From positions 1-6,343 of the forward strand of contig JAEWIG010000321.1 of NCBI GenBank assembly GCA_023387295.1: a stretch of 6,343 nucleotides of DNA. The letters run 5' to 3'. This stretch comes from Bacillota bacterium. Its GTDB lineage: Bacteria > Bacillota > Bacilli > Bacillales > Cytobacillaceae. Numbering within the stretch: the first letter of the stretch is position 1; each line of letters opens with the position of its first letter. A program made the translations under genes and the position numbers. Below, one piece after another: positions 1 to 6,228 of this stretch. Below the pieces are notes generated by a model. The model was not told the DNA's origin, made no database searches, and saw only the letters and a program-made list of their open reading frames with translations.

Positions 1-403
1 GATATGGACGTGCCGCGTATTCAGCTACGAACATTGGAAGCCATTCAGGTAATTCATTTTCTTTTGCAAAGTTAATAAAATAAAATTGATTAACTGTGAC
101 CGTTTCATTAAACCATTTTTGTAACAAATCTGCTGATAAAAGATCATTTATTTTCTTTGAAGCAGCTGCTAGTTCTTCCTTACCTTGACTGATAAACTGG
201 AGCAATTCTTCAATAAATCCTTTGTACTGCTTAAGATCAATCGTTAACTCAAGCTGTGGAATTAATGGAGATTTCTCCAAACCTGCTTTCTCTAAACCGG
301 AAACTGACACTTCATTTACTTGTTCTGTCCATTTATCGTGCAAACCTTGGATAGCTGTTTGTAACTCTTCATAGTTTTTATCAAGAACATTGCCTTTTCC
401 CAT
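1..403 (-). CDS. fdhE: Probable formate dehydrogenase accessory protein FdhE, N-terminal part (runs off left edge)
   Basis: An open frame begins with ATG at 403-401 and continues for 134 codons to the window edge, reading MGKGNVLDKNYEELQ and ending in ELPEWLPMFVAEYAARPY. The last segment resembles the conserved stretch of FdhE proteins that precedes their zinc-binding Cys motifs; those Cys motifs would lie outside the window, so they cannot be checked. FdhE is a cytoplasmic protein needed to mature respiratory formate dehydrogenases in E. coli, and it fits directly downstream of fdhC. The start is uncertain: an in-frame ATG at 421-419 adds MKAVLF. Neither start has a strong ribosome binding site, but a GGTG sits 6 nt before the 403 start, which I prefer. 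No signal peptide or Cys is seen in the visible part. The name rests on weak similarity plus strong context. Confidence 0.72.
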   Translation of the reverse strand, partial: MGKGNVLDKNYEELQTAIQGLHDKWTEQVNEVSVSGLEKAGLEKSPLIPQLELTIDLKQYKGFIEELLQFISQGKEELAAASKKINDLLSADLLQKWFNETVTVNQFYFINFAKENELPEWLPMFVAEYAARPY

Positions 404-450
404 AAATAACACCGCTTTCATTAATAATGATAATCAATAGAAGATGAAAG

Positions 451-472
451 GCTACCCTGATATCAGGGTAGC
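451..472 (-). terminator. Perfect palindrome after fdhC; possible weak terminator or mRNA-stabilising hairpin
   Basis: Two 10-nt arms, GCTACCCTGA and TCAGGGTAGC, flank a central TA and form a perfect 22-bp palindrome 44 nt beyond the fdhC stop. Read leftward it is followed by CTTTCATCTTC, a broken U-tract; read rightward it is followed by TCTTTCTC. The stem is strong but the U-run is poor in both directions, so termination is probably partial and fdhE could still be read through from the operon. It could instead be a 3' processing or stabilising hairpin. Confidence 0.5.
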
Positions 473-516
473 TCTTTCTCATCTATATTTTAATGTTCAT
501 TCAATTTATTATTCGG

Positions 517-1191
517 TTAAGCGTGTTTCTTCTGTTTCTTTTCTTCTTCTTTAAGCTCATCATACCAGCGGCCATGGTGATCTTCTGCATACTCCTCTGA
601 AACGTCACCTTTAATAATACCTCTCATAGAAGGACGAGCAGTTACTAGGGACATATAAATATGACCAACAGCAACAGCTGCAGCTAATCCAAGACCAATG
701 TTATGGATTGGGTATGCCCACCATAATACTACAGACGGGAAGAATTGTGGGAACCACATAACAAGTCCTGAAGCAATCAACATAAGTGTTGTAATAATCA
801 TCAACCAAGAATTGAGCTTTTCACCAGCATTAAAGAAGTCTTGTTTCGGAACTTTTGCTTTCAGTCCGAAAAACTCTTTAGCAAATTGCGGGAAAAATTT
901 CAAATCATGCTTTTTCCAAGAAAAGATGTTCTTCATCCAATTCTTAAAGCCCTTGAAGTCAAAAATAATCATAATAAATAACGGTAACATAAATGCTACG
1001 GCAGCAATTCTATGCACTAAGCGAGCACCTGCTGGTCCACCAAAAACAGGGTATAACCAGTCAAAAAACTCTGTGTACATCGGAAGGGCAGAGATATATA
1101 GGACGAAAAATGCACCTGCATTTACCCAGTGAGAGATGATAAAACCTTTATTGAATCGTTTAATCGTTTTTGGGGCTTTTTCATTACTCAT
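517..1191 (-). CDS. fdhC: Formate dehydrogenase cytochrome b556 (gamma) subunit, FdnI-like
   Basis: This 224-residue integral membrane protein takes electrons from FdhB through two b hemes and delivers them to menaquinone. E. coli FdnI is about 217 residues, so the length is normal. Four hydrophobic segments lie near residues 17-38, 56-78, 128-148 and 161-184. His21, His60, His163 and His177 reproduce the spacing of the FdnI heme ligands (His18, His57, His155, His169): 39 residues between the first pair and 14 between the second. The C-terminus is a charged tail rich in Glu and Lys. I chose ATG 1191-1189 because AAGGAGGT lies 7 nt before it; the longer open frame back to 1278 only reads through the fdhB coding sequence. 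The gene overlaps the end of fdhB by 8 nt, which suggests coupled translation. The family is certain; the symbol follows common Gram-positive use (fdnI in E. coli). Confidence 0.93.
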   Translation of the reverse strand: MSNEKAPKTIKRFNKGFIISHWVNAGAFFVLYISALPMYTEFFDWLYPVFGGPAGARLVHRIAAVAFMLPLFIMIIFDFKGFKNWMKNIFSWKKHDLKFFPQFAKEFFGLKAKVPKQDFFNAGEKLNSWLMIITTLMLIASGLVMWFPQFFPSVVLWWAYPIHNIGLGLAAAVAVGHIYMSLVTARPSMRGIIKGDVSEEYAEDHHGRWYDELKEEEKKQKKHA

Positions 1192-2011
1192 TATCCTGAC
1201 CTCCTTCATGATGATCGCCTTTTCCTTTATTAATCGCAGTAGAAACGGCTGCACCAATAACTGCCATTGTTGTTGCACCTAGCATTAATTTTCCAAGTGG
1301 CTGTGCATAATCTTTCCATACAACTTGAGAAAGGGCAACTTTCGGGTCTTCCGGAAGACCATAAACAGATGGCTTATCAGCAAGAAGGTAAACAGTTGTT
1401 GTACCTTTAATCCCTTGTGGATTATAAATATTTGCATTTGGAAAACGTTCTTTAATTTTTGCTAAACGTATTTCAGCTTCAGCTAACACTTTTTCCTTCT
1501 CATCATAAACTAAACAATCTGTATGACAAGCTGTTACACAAGCTGGACGTAAGCCTTGCTCTAAACGACCTGTACAAAGGTCACATTTTTGTGCTTTACG
1601 TTGCTCTTTTCCTTTTGCATCTAAATAAGTTGTTAATTGGATAACACCGAATTGACAGTTATTCACACAATATCCGCAACCAACACATTTATCATGATCA
1701 ACGACAACAGAACCAAATTCTGTATGGCTAATCGCAGACTCTGGACATGCTCTTTCACAAAAAGCATCTACGCAGTGGTGACACGATTTATGTCTGAATA
1801 ACCATTCAAAGTTCCCATCTGACGTTACTTGTTCATCATATGTGATCACATTCCAAGTATTAGCTGTAAGTGAATAATGCGACTGAACACTGCCTGTAAA
1901 CTCTTCTGGCTCAGCAGGAAGGTCATTCCAGTTTTTACAAGCTACCATACACGCACGGCAACCATCACATTTTGTTACATCAACAAATTTAATATATTCA
2001 TAATTTGACAT
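1184..2011 (-). CDS. fdhB: Formate dehydrogenase iron-sulfur (beta) subunit, FdnH-like
   Basis: This 275-residue ferredoxin-type subunit carries electrons from the FdhA active site to cytochrome b. Sixteen Cys occur in four groups: 15/18/21/25, 77/80/85/89, 109/112/115/119 and 143/146/158/162, enough for four [4Fe-4S] clusters as in FdnH. The motifs CDGCRACMVAC and CVGCGYCVNNC are clear. A single hydrophobic segment near residues 238-260 (GKLMLGATTMAVIGAAV) is the expected C-terminal membrane anchor, followed by a hydrophilic His/Gly/Asp tail. There is no signal peptide of its own; in this family the beta subunit is exported together with the Tat-bearing alpha subunit. The ATG shares one base with the fdhA stop (TAATG), and AGGAGGG (2025-2019) lies 7 nt upstream. 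E. coli FdnH is somewhat longer (about 294 residues). Confidence 0.95.
   Translation of the reverse strand: MSNYEYIKFVDVTKCDGCRACMVACKNWNDLPAEPEEFTGSVQSHYSLTANTWNVITYDEQVTSDGNFEWLFRHKSCHHCVDAFCERACPESAISHTEFGSVVVDHDKCVGCGYCVNNCQFGVIQLTTYLDAKGKEQRKAQKCDLCTGRLEQGLRPACVTACHTDCLVYDEKEKVLAEAEIRLAKIKERFPNANIYNPQGIKGTTTVYLLADKPSVYGLPEDPKVALSQVVWKDYAQPLGKLMLGATTMAVIGAAVSTAINKGKGDHHEGGQDNE
1199..1206 (-). promoter_or_regulatory. Ribosome binding site of fdhC, inside the fdhB coding end
   Basis: AAGGAGGT on the minus strand is a near-perfect anti-16S match 7 nt before ATG 1191. It decides the fdhC start against the in-frame ATG at 1278, which is 29 codons further upstream. Confidence 0.85.
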
Positions 2012-4992
2012 TATTTCGCCCTCCTAACATCACAAAGGAATGCTTTATATTCAGGAATAGTCGTATTAGCATCTCCTATATTTGGAGTTAAGTGGTTAGC
2101 AGTCGCACCTGTTGCAATTCCCTTAAAGCCAAAATGCCATGGCATACCAATATGGTGTACCGTTTTGTCTTTTAACTTAAATGGTTTAAAGCGTTTTGTA
2201 ATTAATGCGTATGCTTCAATTTCACCACGAGCTGACGAAACAATGATTCTATCTTTATAGTTAATTCCTTTTTCTTTTGCAAGTTCTTCACTAATTTCAA
2301 CATACATATGTGGCACAAGCTCAGCTAACCAAGGAACATTTCGCGTCATCGATCCTGATTGCCAGTGCTCTGATACACGATAGGTTGTAGCAACAATCGG
2401 ATATTCTGACACATCTCCGCGAATATTGATTTCTTTTTCACCAAACTGAACAGCTGGGTTTAATTGAATGCTAGAGAATGCGTTTGAAATTGGATTTTCA
2501 TATGGCTCATAGTGCTCTGGGAATGGACCTTCGTTCATTGCTGCGAACAGTCCGCCTTTTGAGCCATTAGGCATCATAATAAATGGATCGTTAAACGTTG
2601 GATCATCTGGACCTTTTGTCGCCGCAAAGTCTGGAACATCATTTCCAACCCATTTCCCTTGAGCTGCATCCCAGTAAATGCCGACACGATCCTTGCTCCA
2701 AGGATTTCCGTTCAAGTCTGCACTTGCACGGTTATATAGGTTACGACGGTTTGCCGGCCATGCATAAGACCAGTTCAAGAAGTTACTCATACCTGTGTCT
2801 TTATTGTCACGGCGCTTAGCTAAGTTGTCATTTTCCGGATAGAAACCTGTGTAAATCCAGCAACCAGCAGCTGTTGAACCATCATCTTTCAGATCGCCAA
2901 AGCCTTTAATTTGCTTCTTCGTTTTCCAATCAAAACCGTTAATATCTCGGCATACGAGATCAATATCTGGATGATCTGAATCACCGTATTCCCAATGCAA
3001 TGCTTTCATTGCAGCGTCCTCAATTTTAGAGCTATTTTGATACATCTCTTTTAAACGACGAGCAAGGATATGAACGATTTCTAAATCGGATCTAGATTCA
3101 CCTTTTGGTTTAATCGCCTGCCAACGATATTGCATCCAACGTCCAGAGTTCGTTACTGAACCTTCTTTTTCATAAGATGAACATGCTGGTAGGAAGATTA
3201 CTTCCGTTTGGATTGATGCAGGGTCTGAACCAGCTTCTTTTTGCCAGAATGCAGCTGTATCCGTTTCAAACAAGTCAACAGCAACCATCCACTTTAGATT
3301 CGCAAGTGATTTAATCGCTTGACCAGCGTTTGGCCCACCGATAATTGGATTTGAACCAAACATAAGCATTCCTTCAAGCTCTTTACGATACATAGCATCA
3401 AACAAACGAATATAAGAGTAGTCTTTTCCTGCTCCAATTTTCGGCATGTAATGATAGCCAAATTCATTTTCTTTTGTTGCATTATCCCCATAGAAGGATT
3501 TCAGCATACTTGTAAAGAATTTTGGCTTATTTGTTTGGAAGCCATCTTTAGGTGTAATTCGCTCTAGGAAGCCTTTATATGTTGCATCTCCCTCAGAAGA
3601 TGTTGGAACTTCCATATAACCAGGGACGTTGTGGTAAAGAAGACCAAAATCTGTAGAACCTTGAACATTTGATTCACCACGAAGCGCGTTTACACCGCCA
3701 CCTGCAATCCCGATATTACCTAATAATAATTGAAGGATTGCGTAGATACGGATATTTTGTGAACCAACTGTATGTTGAGTTCCACCCATTGCATAAAGGA
3801 TTGTACCTGCTTTACCTACTTCTCCTGTTGAACCATATGTTTTACAAATATCGATATATGTTTCTTTATCCGTACCTGTTACACCAACAACAGTATCAAT
3901 ATCATAGCGTGAGTAATGCTTTTTCATTAATTGGAACACACAACGAGGATCTTGTAATGTCGGATCCTTCATTATTTTTCCTTCTTCGTCTTTCTTAAAT
4001 CCCCATGTATTTCTGTCATATTTTCTCGTTTTTTCATCATAGCCACTGAAATGCCCATCTTCATACGAGAAATTATCATCAATGATGTAAGCAGCATTCG
4101 TATAATTCACGACATATTCTTTATGGTAAAGTTCATTTTCAAGAATGTAATTAATCATTCCACCAATGAAAGCGATATCTGTTCCAGAACGAAGTTGTCC
4201 GTACGTATTTGCCATCTGTGAAGTTCTTGTGTAACGCGGGTCAACAGAAATTAGTTTACCGCCTTTTTCAATTGCTTTCGAAATCCATCTAAAACTAATA
4301 GGGTGATTCTCAGCTGGGTTCGCACCGATAACCATTAACACATCGGCATACTGAAGATCGTTCCAGTGATTTGTCATTGCTCCACGACCGAATGAAGGTG
4401 CCAGACCGGCAACCGTTGAACTGTGTCATATTCGGGCCTGGTGCTCGATAAAGGATAAACCTAAACCAGCACGGAATAACTTATGAAGTAAATGACATTC
4501 TTCGTTGTCTAGAGCTGCACCGCCTAAATAAGCGATTGCATCTGTGCGATTTACGACTCTGCCGTCTTCTTTATGCATAAATGTACGATCACGAGTGTCT
4601 TTGATGTTTTGAGCAACCTTTTCTAGCGCCCAATCCCAATCTACCTCTTCCCATTTATCGCTTCCAGGAGCGCGGTACAATGGTTTTGTAATTCTTTTCT
4701 CAGAGGTAAATACTTGACGAGTTGTTGTACCTTTACTACATAGTGTTCCTTCATTGATTGGATGATCTGGGTCACCCTCTGTGTAAACTACATCATCACC
4801 ATTTGAGTAAACGAGTATCCCACAACCAACTGAACAATACGGACAAATTGTAGGTGTAGGCTTTAGTTCTGCGATTTTAAATTCTCTGGATTTAGCCATA
4901 ACTTCTTTTTCATCGAAGCCAAGCTCAACTACAGCTAAAGTAGCAGCCACAGCACCAGACAATTTCAGAAACTGTCTTCTTGTAAAATCCAT
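2011..4992 (-). CDS. fdhA: Selenocysteine-containing formate dehydrogenase catalytic (alpha) subunit, FdnG-like
   Basis: One 993-residue protein is read through the in-frame TGA at 4428-4426 as selenocysteine 189. It oxidises formate to CO2 at a bis-pterin Mo or W cofactor and passes electrons to FdhB. In order: a Tat signal with RRQFLKLSG (Arg5-Arg6) and a hydrophobic run to about residue 26; [4Fe-4S] ligands Cys50, Cys53, Cys57 and Cys85, then Lys87; the HQARI-Sec-His segment, equivalent to NQARV-Sec-His of E. coli FdnG; GRGAMTNHW and GANPAENHP; GGTQHTVGSQNIR and ALRGESNVQGSTD; and a C-terminal cofactor-binding domain with HLTPNIGDANT. E. coli FdnG is about 1015 residues, so the length fits. 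The ATG at 4992 has AGGGGG 8 nt upstream. Gene callers that stop at TGA will give two false genes. The gene follows fdhD by 50 nt and overlaps fdhB by 1 nt. The product is expected outside the membrane. Confidence 0.95.
4397..4414 (-). promoter_or_regulatory. Bacterial SECIS element of fdhA
   Basis: The minus strand reads GGTTGCCGGTCTGGCACC. GGU pairs with ACC, one U is bulged, GCC pairs with GGC, and the loop is GGUCU. The E. coli fdhF SECIS apex (GGTTGCAGGTCTGCACC) has the same bulged U and GGUC loop bases that SelB recognises, and the same 11-nt distance from UGA as I recall it. The element lies within coding sequence (residues 193-199), as is normal in bacteria. Confidence 0.9.
4426..4428 (-). 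other. In-frame TGA recoded as selenocysteine (Sec189 of FdhA)
   Basis: Codons before and after the TGA stay in one frame: FIEHQARI, TGA, HSSTVAGLAPSFGRGAMTNHW. The same frame covers all 205 residues before the downstream ATG and no other stop occurs before 2011. The codon matches the Sec position of FdnG and is followed by the active-site His190. A SECIS hairpin begins 11 nt later. That the host carries selA, selB, selC and selD is inferred; none is in the window. Confidence 0.94.
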
Positions 4993-5000
4993 AGTTATTT

Positions 5001-5006
5001 CCCCCT
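5001..5006 (-). promoter_or_regulatory. Ribosome binding site of fdhA
   Basis: AGGGGG on the minus strand lies 8 nt before ATG 4992. It is the only good Shine-Dalgarno-like run in the 50-nt fdhD-fdhA spacer and supports this start, which places the twin arginines at residues 5 and 6. Confidence 0.65.
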
Positions 5007-5042
5007 AACTACATGAATAGAATTCTTTATTTTATATCCAAA

Positions 5043-5807
5043 TTACTTTGGATGAACCCCCGAAACTCTTTCTTCCAGGTCATTAACGACCCGACCAAAC
5101 GAAGTATATGGAACAGCCATTCTCCCTCTTAAATAGCCGATCACTTCAATTTGTAAAAATTTAGCTAACTGAACAGCCTGTTTGGTTGCGGCCGTCCTCG
5201 ACCCAATCACAGCAAAGCCAAATTTTGCTGCTTTAGAAAGCATTTCATATGAAACCCTTCCTGTTGTTAAAAGAAGAAGGTCATCTGGATTCAAACCATT
5301 TCTTAGTGCATGCCCGATAATTTTATCGACTGCATTATGTCTGCCGATATCCTCTCGAACGGTTATTTCACCATCCGGATTGACGATGCAAGCACCGTGC
5401 ATTCCTCCGGTTTCAGCATACAACGGAGAGTTTTTTGCAAACTCACTCCGTTTTTTCAGTATATAACTTAAAGGATACGTCTTTTCAGACTGTACTTTAG
5501 CGAACGTTTTCACATCTGTCATCGAAAAAAAAGTAACACCTCGGCCGCAACCAGCAGTGTAATGCTTCTTTTTCGAAAACATCGCTTCAGGATCAAATCC
5601 TTCTACTAAAGTGACCTCTAGCGTTCCTGTACCTTCGTCATATTGGATAGAACGGATATCCTCTGAAAACGCTATCATACCTTCCGAAAATAAGTAACCA
5701 TATGCCCAGTCTTCTAAATCTTGGTTGGTCAACTGAAAAACAGCCACTTCATAGCCATTTACTTTGAGAGTTATCGGGAATTCTTCTGGACAACCCTTTT
5801 TATTCAT
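5043..5807 (-). CDS. fdhD: Formate dehydrogenase sulfurtransferase / accessory protein FdhD
   Basis: This 254-residue cytoplasmic protein belongs to the FdhD/NarQ family, which transfers sulfur from a cysteine desulfurase to the formate dehydrogenase molybdenum cofactor, a step needed for activity. Family signatures seen are AGCGRG (Cys87), GGMHGA (134-139), REDIGRHNAVDK (151-162), TTGRVSYEM (181-189), and IGSRTAATKQAVQLA (201-215). Only one Cys is present in the catalytic loop: E. coli FdhD has Cys121-x-x-Cys124, while here the second position is Gly90. The ATG at 5807 has GAGG 8 nt upstream (AGAGGCGAAGATA). It is the first gene of the leftward cluster, 50 nt before fdhA with no convincing terminator between, so the maturation factor is likely co-transcribed with its client. 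A predicted promoter with an FNR-like site lies 84 nt upstream. Confidence 0.95.
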   Translation of the reverse strand: MNKKGCPEEFPITLKVNGYEVAVFQLTNQDLEDWAYGYLFSEGMIAFSEDIRSIQYDEGTGTLEVTLVEGFDPEAMFSKKKHYTAGCGRGVTFFSMTDVKTFAKVQSEKTYPLSYILKKRSEFAKNSPLYAETGGMHGACIVNPDGEITVREDIGRHNAVDKIIGHALRNGLNPDDLLLLTTGRVSYEMLSKAAKFGFAVIGSRTAATKQAVQLAKFLQIEVIGYLRGRMAVPYTSFGRVVNDLEERVSGVHPK

Positions 5808-5897
5808 TATCTTCGCCTCTTTTGCGTCAGAATTTCAAAATAGTAAAAATAGAGAATGGCTCAGTTCAGTCCTACTTCGATTTATACTGCACATCCT

Positions 5898-5903
5898 ATT
5901 GTA
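5898..5903 (-). promoter_or_regulatory. Predicted -10 element of the fdhD-fdhA operon promoter
   Basis: The minus strand reads TACAAT, one base from the TATAAT consensus. It predicts a transcription start near 5891 and a leader of about 84 nt before the fdhD ATG. There is no good -35 box, as expected if an activator bound just upstream replaces it. Confidence 0.55.
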
Positions 5904-5924
5904 TGGAGTTATTTTCGAACAATC

Positions 5925-5940
5925 TGCGACATTTATCACA
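5925..5940 (-). promoter_or_regulatory. FNR/CRP-family binding site upstream of fdhD
   Basis: The minus strand reads TGTGA-TAAATG-TCGCA, matching 9 of 10 positions of the TGTGA-N6-TCACA consensus used by Bacillus Fnr. Its centre lies 41.5 bp upstream of the start predicted from the -10 at 5903-5898, the usual place for class II FNR activation. An Fnr or other CRP-family regulator cannot be told apart by sequence alone. Confidence 0.6.
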
Positions 5941-6033
5941 TTTTGTCGTTTTGTAAATATGCCAATTTTGACATATAAAAACACACTAGCAATTCTCTCT
6001 ATATAAAGACTATTAGAGATTCATTAATAAAAC

Positions 6034-6049
6034 AGTAACGTTTGTCACA
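6034..6049. promoter_or_regulatory. Degenerate FNR/CRP-like site
   Basis: The plus strand reads AGTAA-CGTTTG-TCACA: one half matches 5/5 of the consensus and the other 3/5. It is listed because it lies between two better sites; on its own it would not be convincing. Confidence 0.25.
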
Positions 6050-6073
6050 TATCGATAGGGTTAAGTCTGTTTT

Positions 6074-6089
6074 CGTGAGTTTGTTCACT
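6074..6089. promoter_or_regulatory. Second FNR/CRP-like palindrome, near the rightward gene
   Basis: The sequence CGTGA-GTTTGT-TCACT has a perfect GTGA-N6-TCAC core, with only the outer bases off consensus. It lies 140 bp before the rightward ATG. AT-rich hexamers that could serve as a rightward -10 (TAAATA 6101-6106, TATATG 6105-6110) would put its centre at about -31 to -36 rather than -41.5, so which promoter it serves is unclear. Confidence 0.5.
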
Positions 6090-6228
6090 AAATGTACACA
6101 TAAATATATGGACGCTTTGTGTCGAGAGAGAAAATTCAGATTTCCGTCACAGGAATATTAATCAAATCTTAACAATCCATTTCTAATCTAAGGGTGAAAG
6201 AAGATAATTCAAAGAAAGGAAGATATAT

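Larger units (their letters stand above)
5808..6228. other. Divergent intergenic region between fdhD and the rightward gene
   Basis: This 421-bp AT-rich stretch holds no credible gene; the open frame crossing 5764-6006 overlaps fdhD antisense and has no ribosome binding site. It contains one good FNR/CRP-like palindrome facing a predicted fdhD promoter (5925-5940), a second with a perfect GTGA-N6-TCAC core (6074-6089), a degenerate third (6034-6049), and the ribosome binding site of the rightward gene (AAAGGA at 6215-6220). No tRNA, riboswitch or terminator-like hairpin was recognised. Confidence 0.8.

Noticed and set aside
698..1132. Plus-strand open frame of 144 codons
   Set aside because: It is antisense to fdhC, with low-complexity content and no ribosome binding site or recognisable protein; it is a shadow frame.
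1192..1278. A longer fdhC starting at ATG 1278
   Set aside because: The extra 29 residues overlap the fdhB coding end in another frame and have no counterpart in FdnI; the strong ribosome binding site at 1206-1199 points to ATG 1191.
3669..3998. Plus-strand open frame of 109 codons
   Set aside because: It lies wholly antisense within the conserved fdhA coding sequence and reads as an artificial Leu/Tyr-rich protein.
4377..4425. A frameshift or nonsense mutation making fdhA a pseudogene, with a second gene starting at ATG 4377
   Set aside because: Both pieces are in the same frame, the 16 residues between TGA and that ATG are conserved with FdnG, the TGA falls at the Sec position, a SECIS hairpin follows, and no well-spaced ribosome binding site precedes ATG 4377.
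5037..5052. Small inverted repeat TCCAAA-N4-TTTGGA over the fdhD stop as a terminator
   Set aside because: The stem is six mostly A/T pairs, followed by an A-rich rather than U-rich run in the leftward transcript; too weak to separate fdhD from fdhA.
5968..5996. Consensus TTGACA (5968-5973) as a rightward sigma-A promoter
   Set aside because: At 17-nt spacing the -10 would be AATTCT, only 3 of 6 matches, and the start would be over 220 bp from the next ATG; not supported well enough to list.
5764..6006. Plus-strand open frame of 80 codons covering part of the intergenic region
   Set aside because: It begins inside fdhD antisense, lacks a ribosome binding site and crosses the predicted fdhD promoter.
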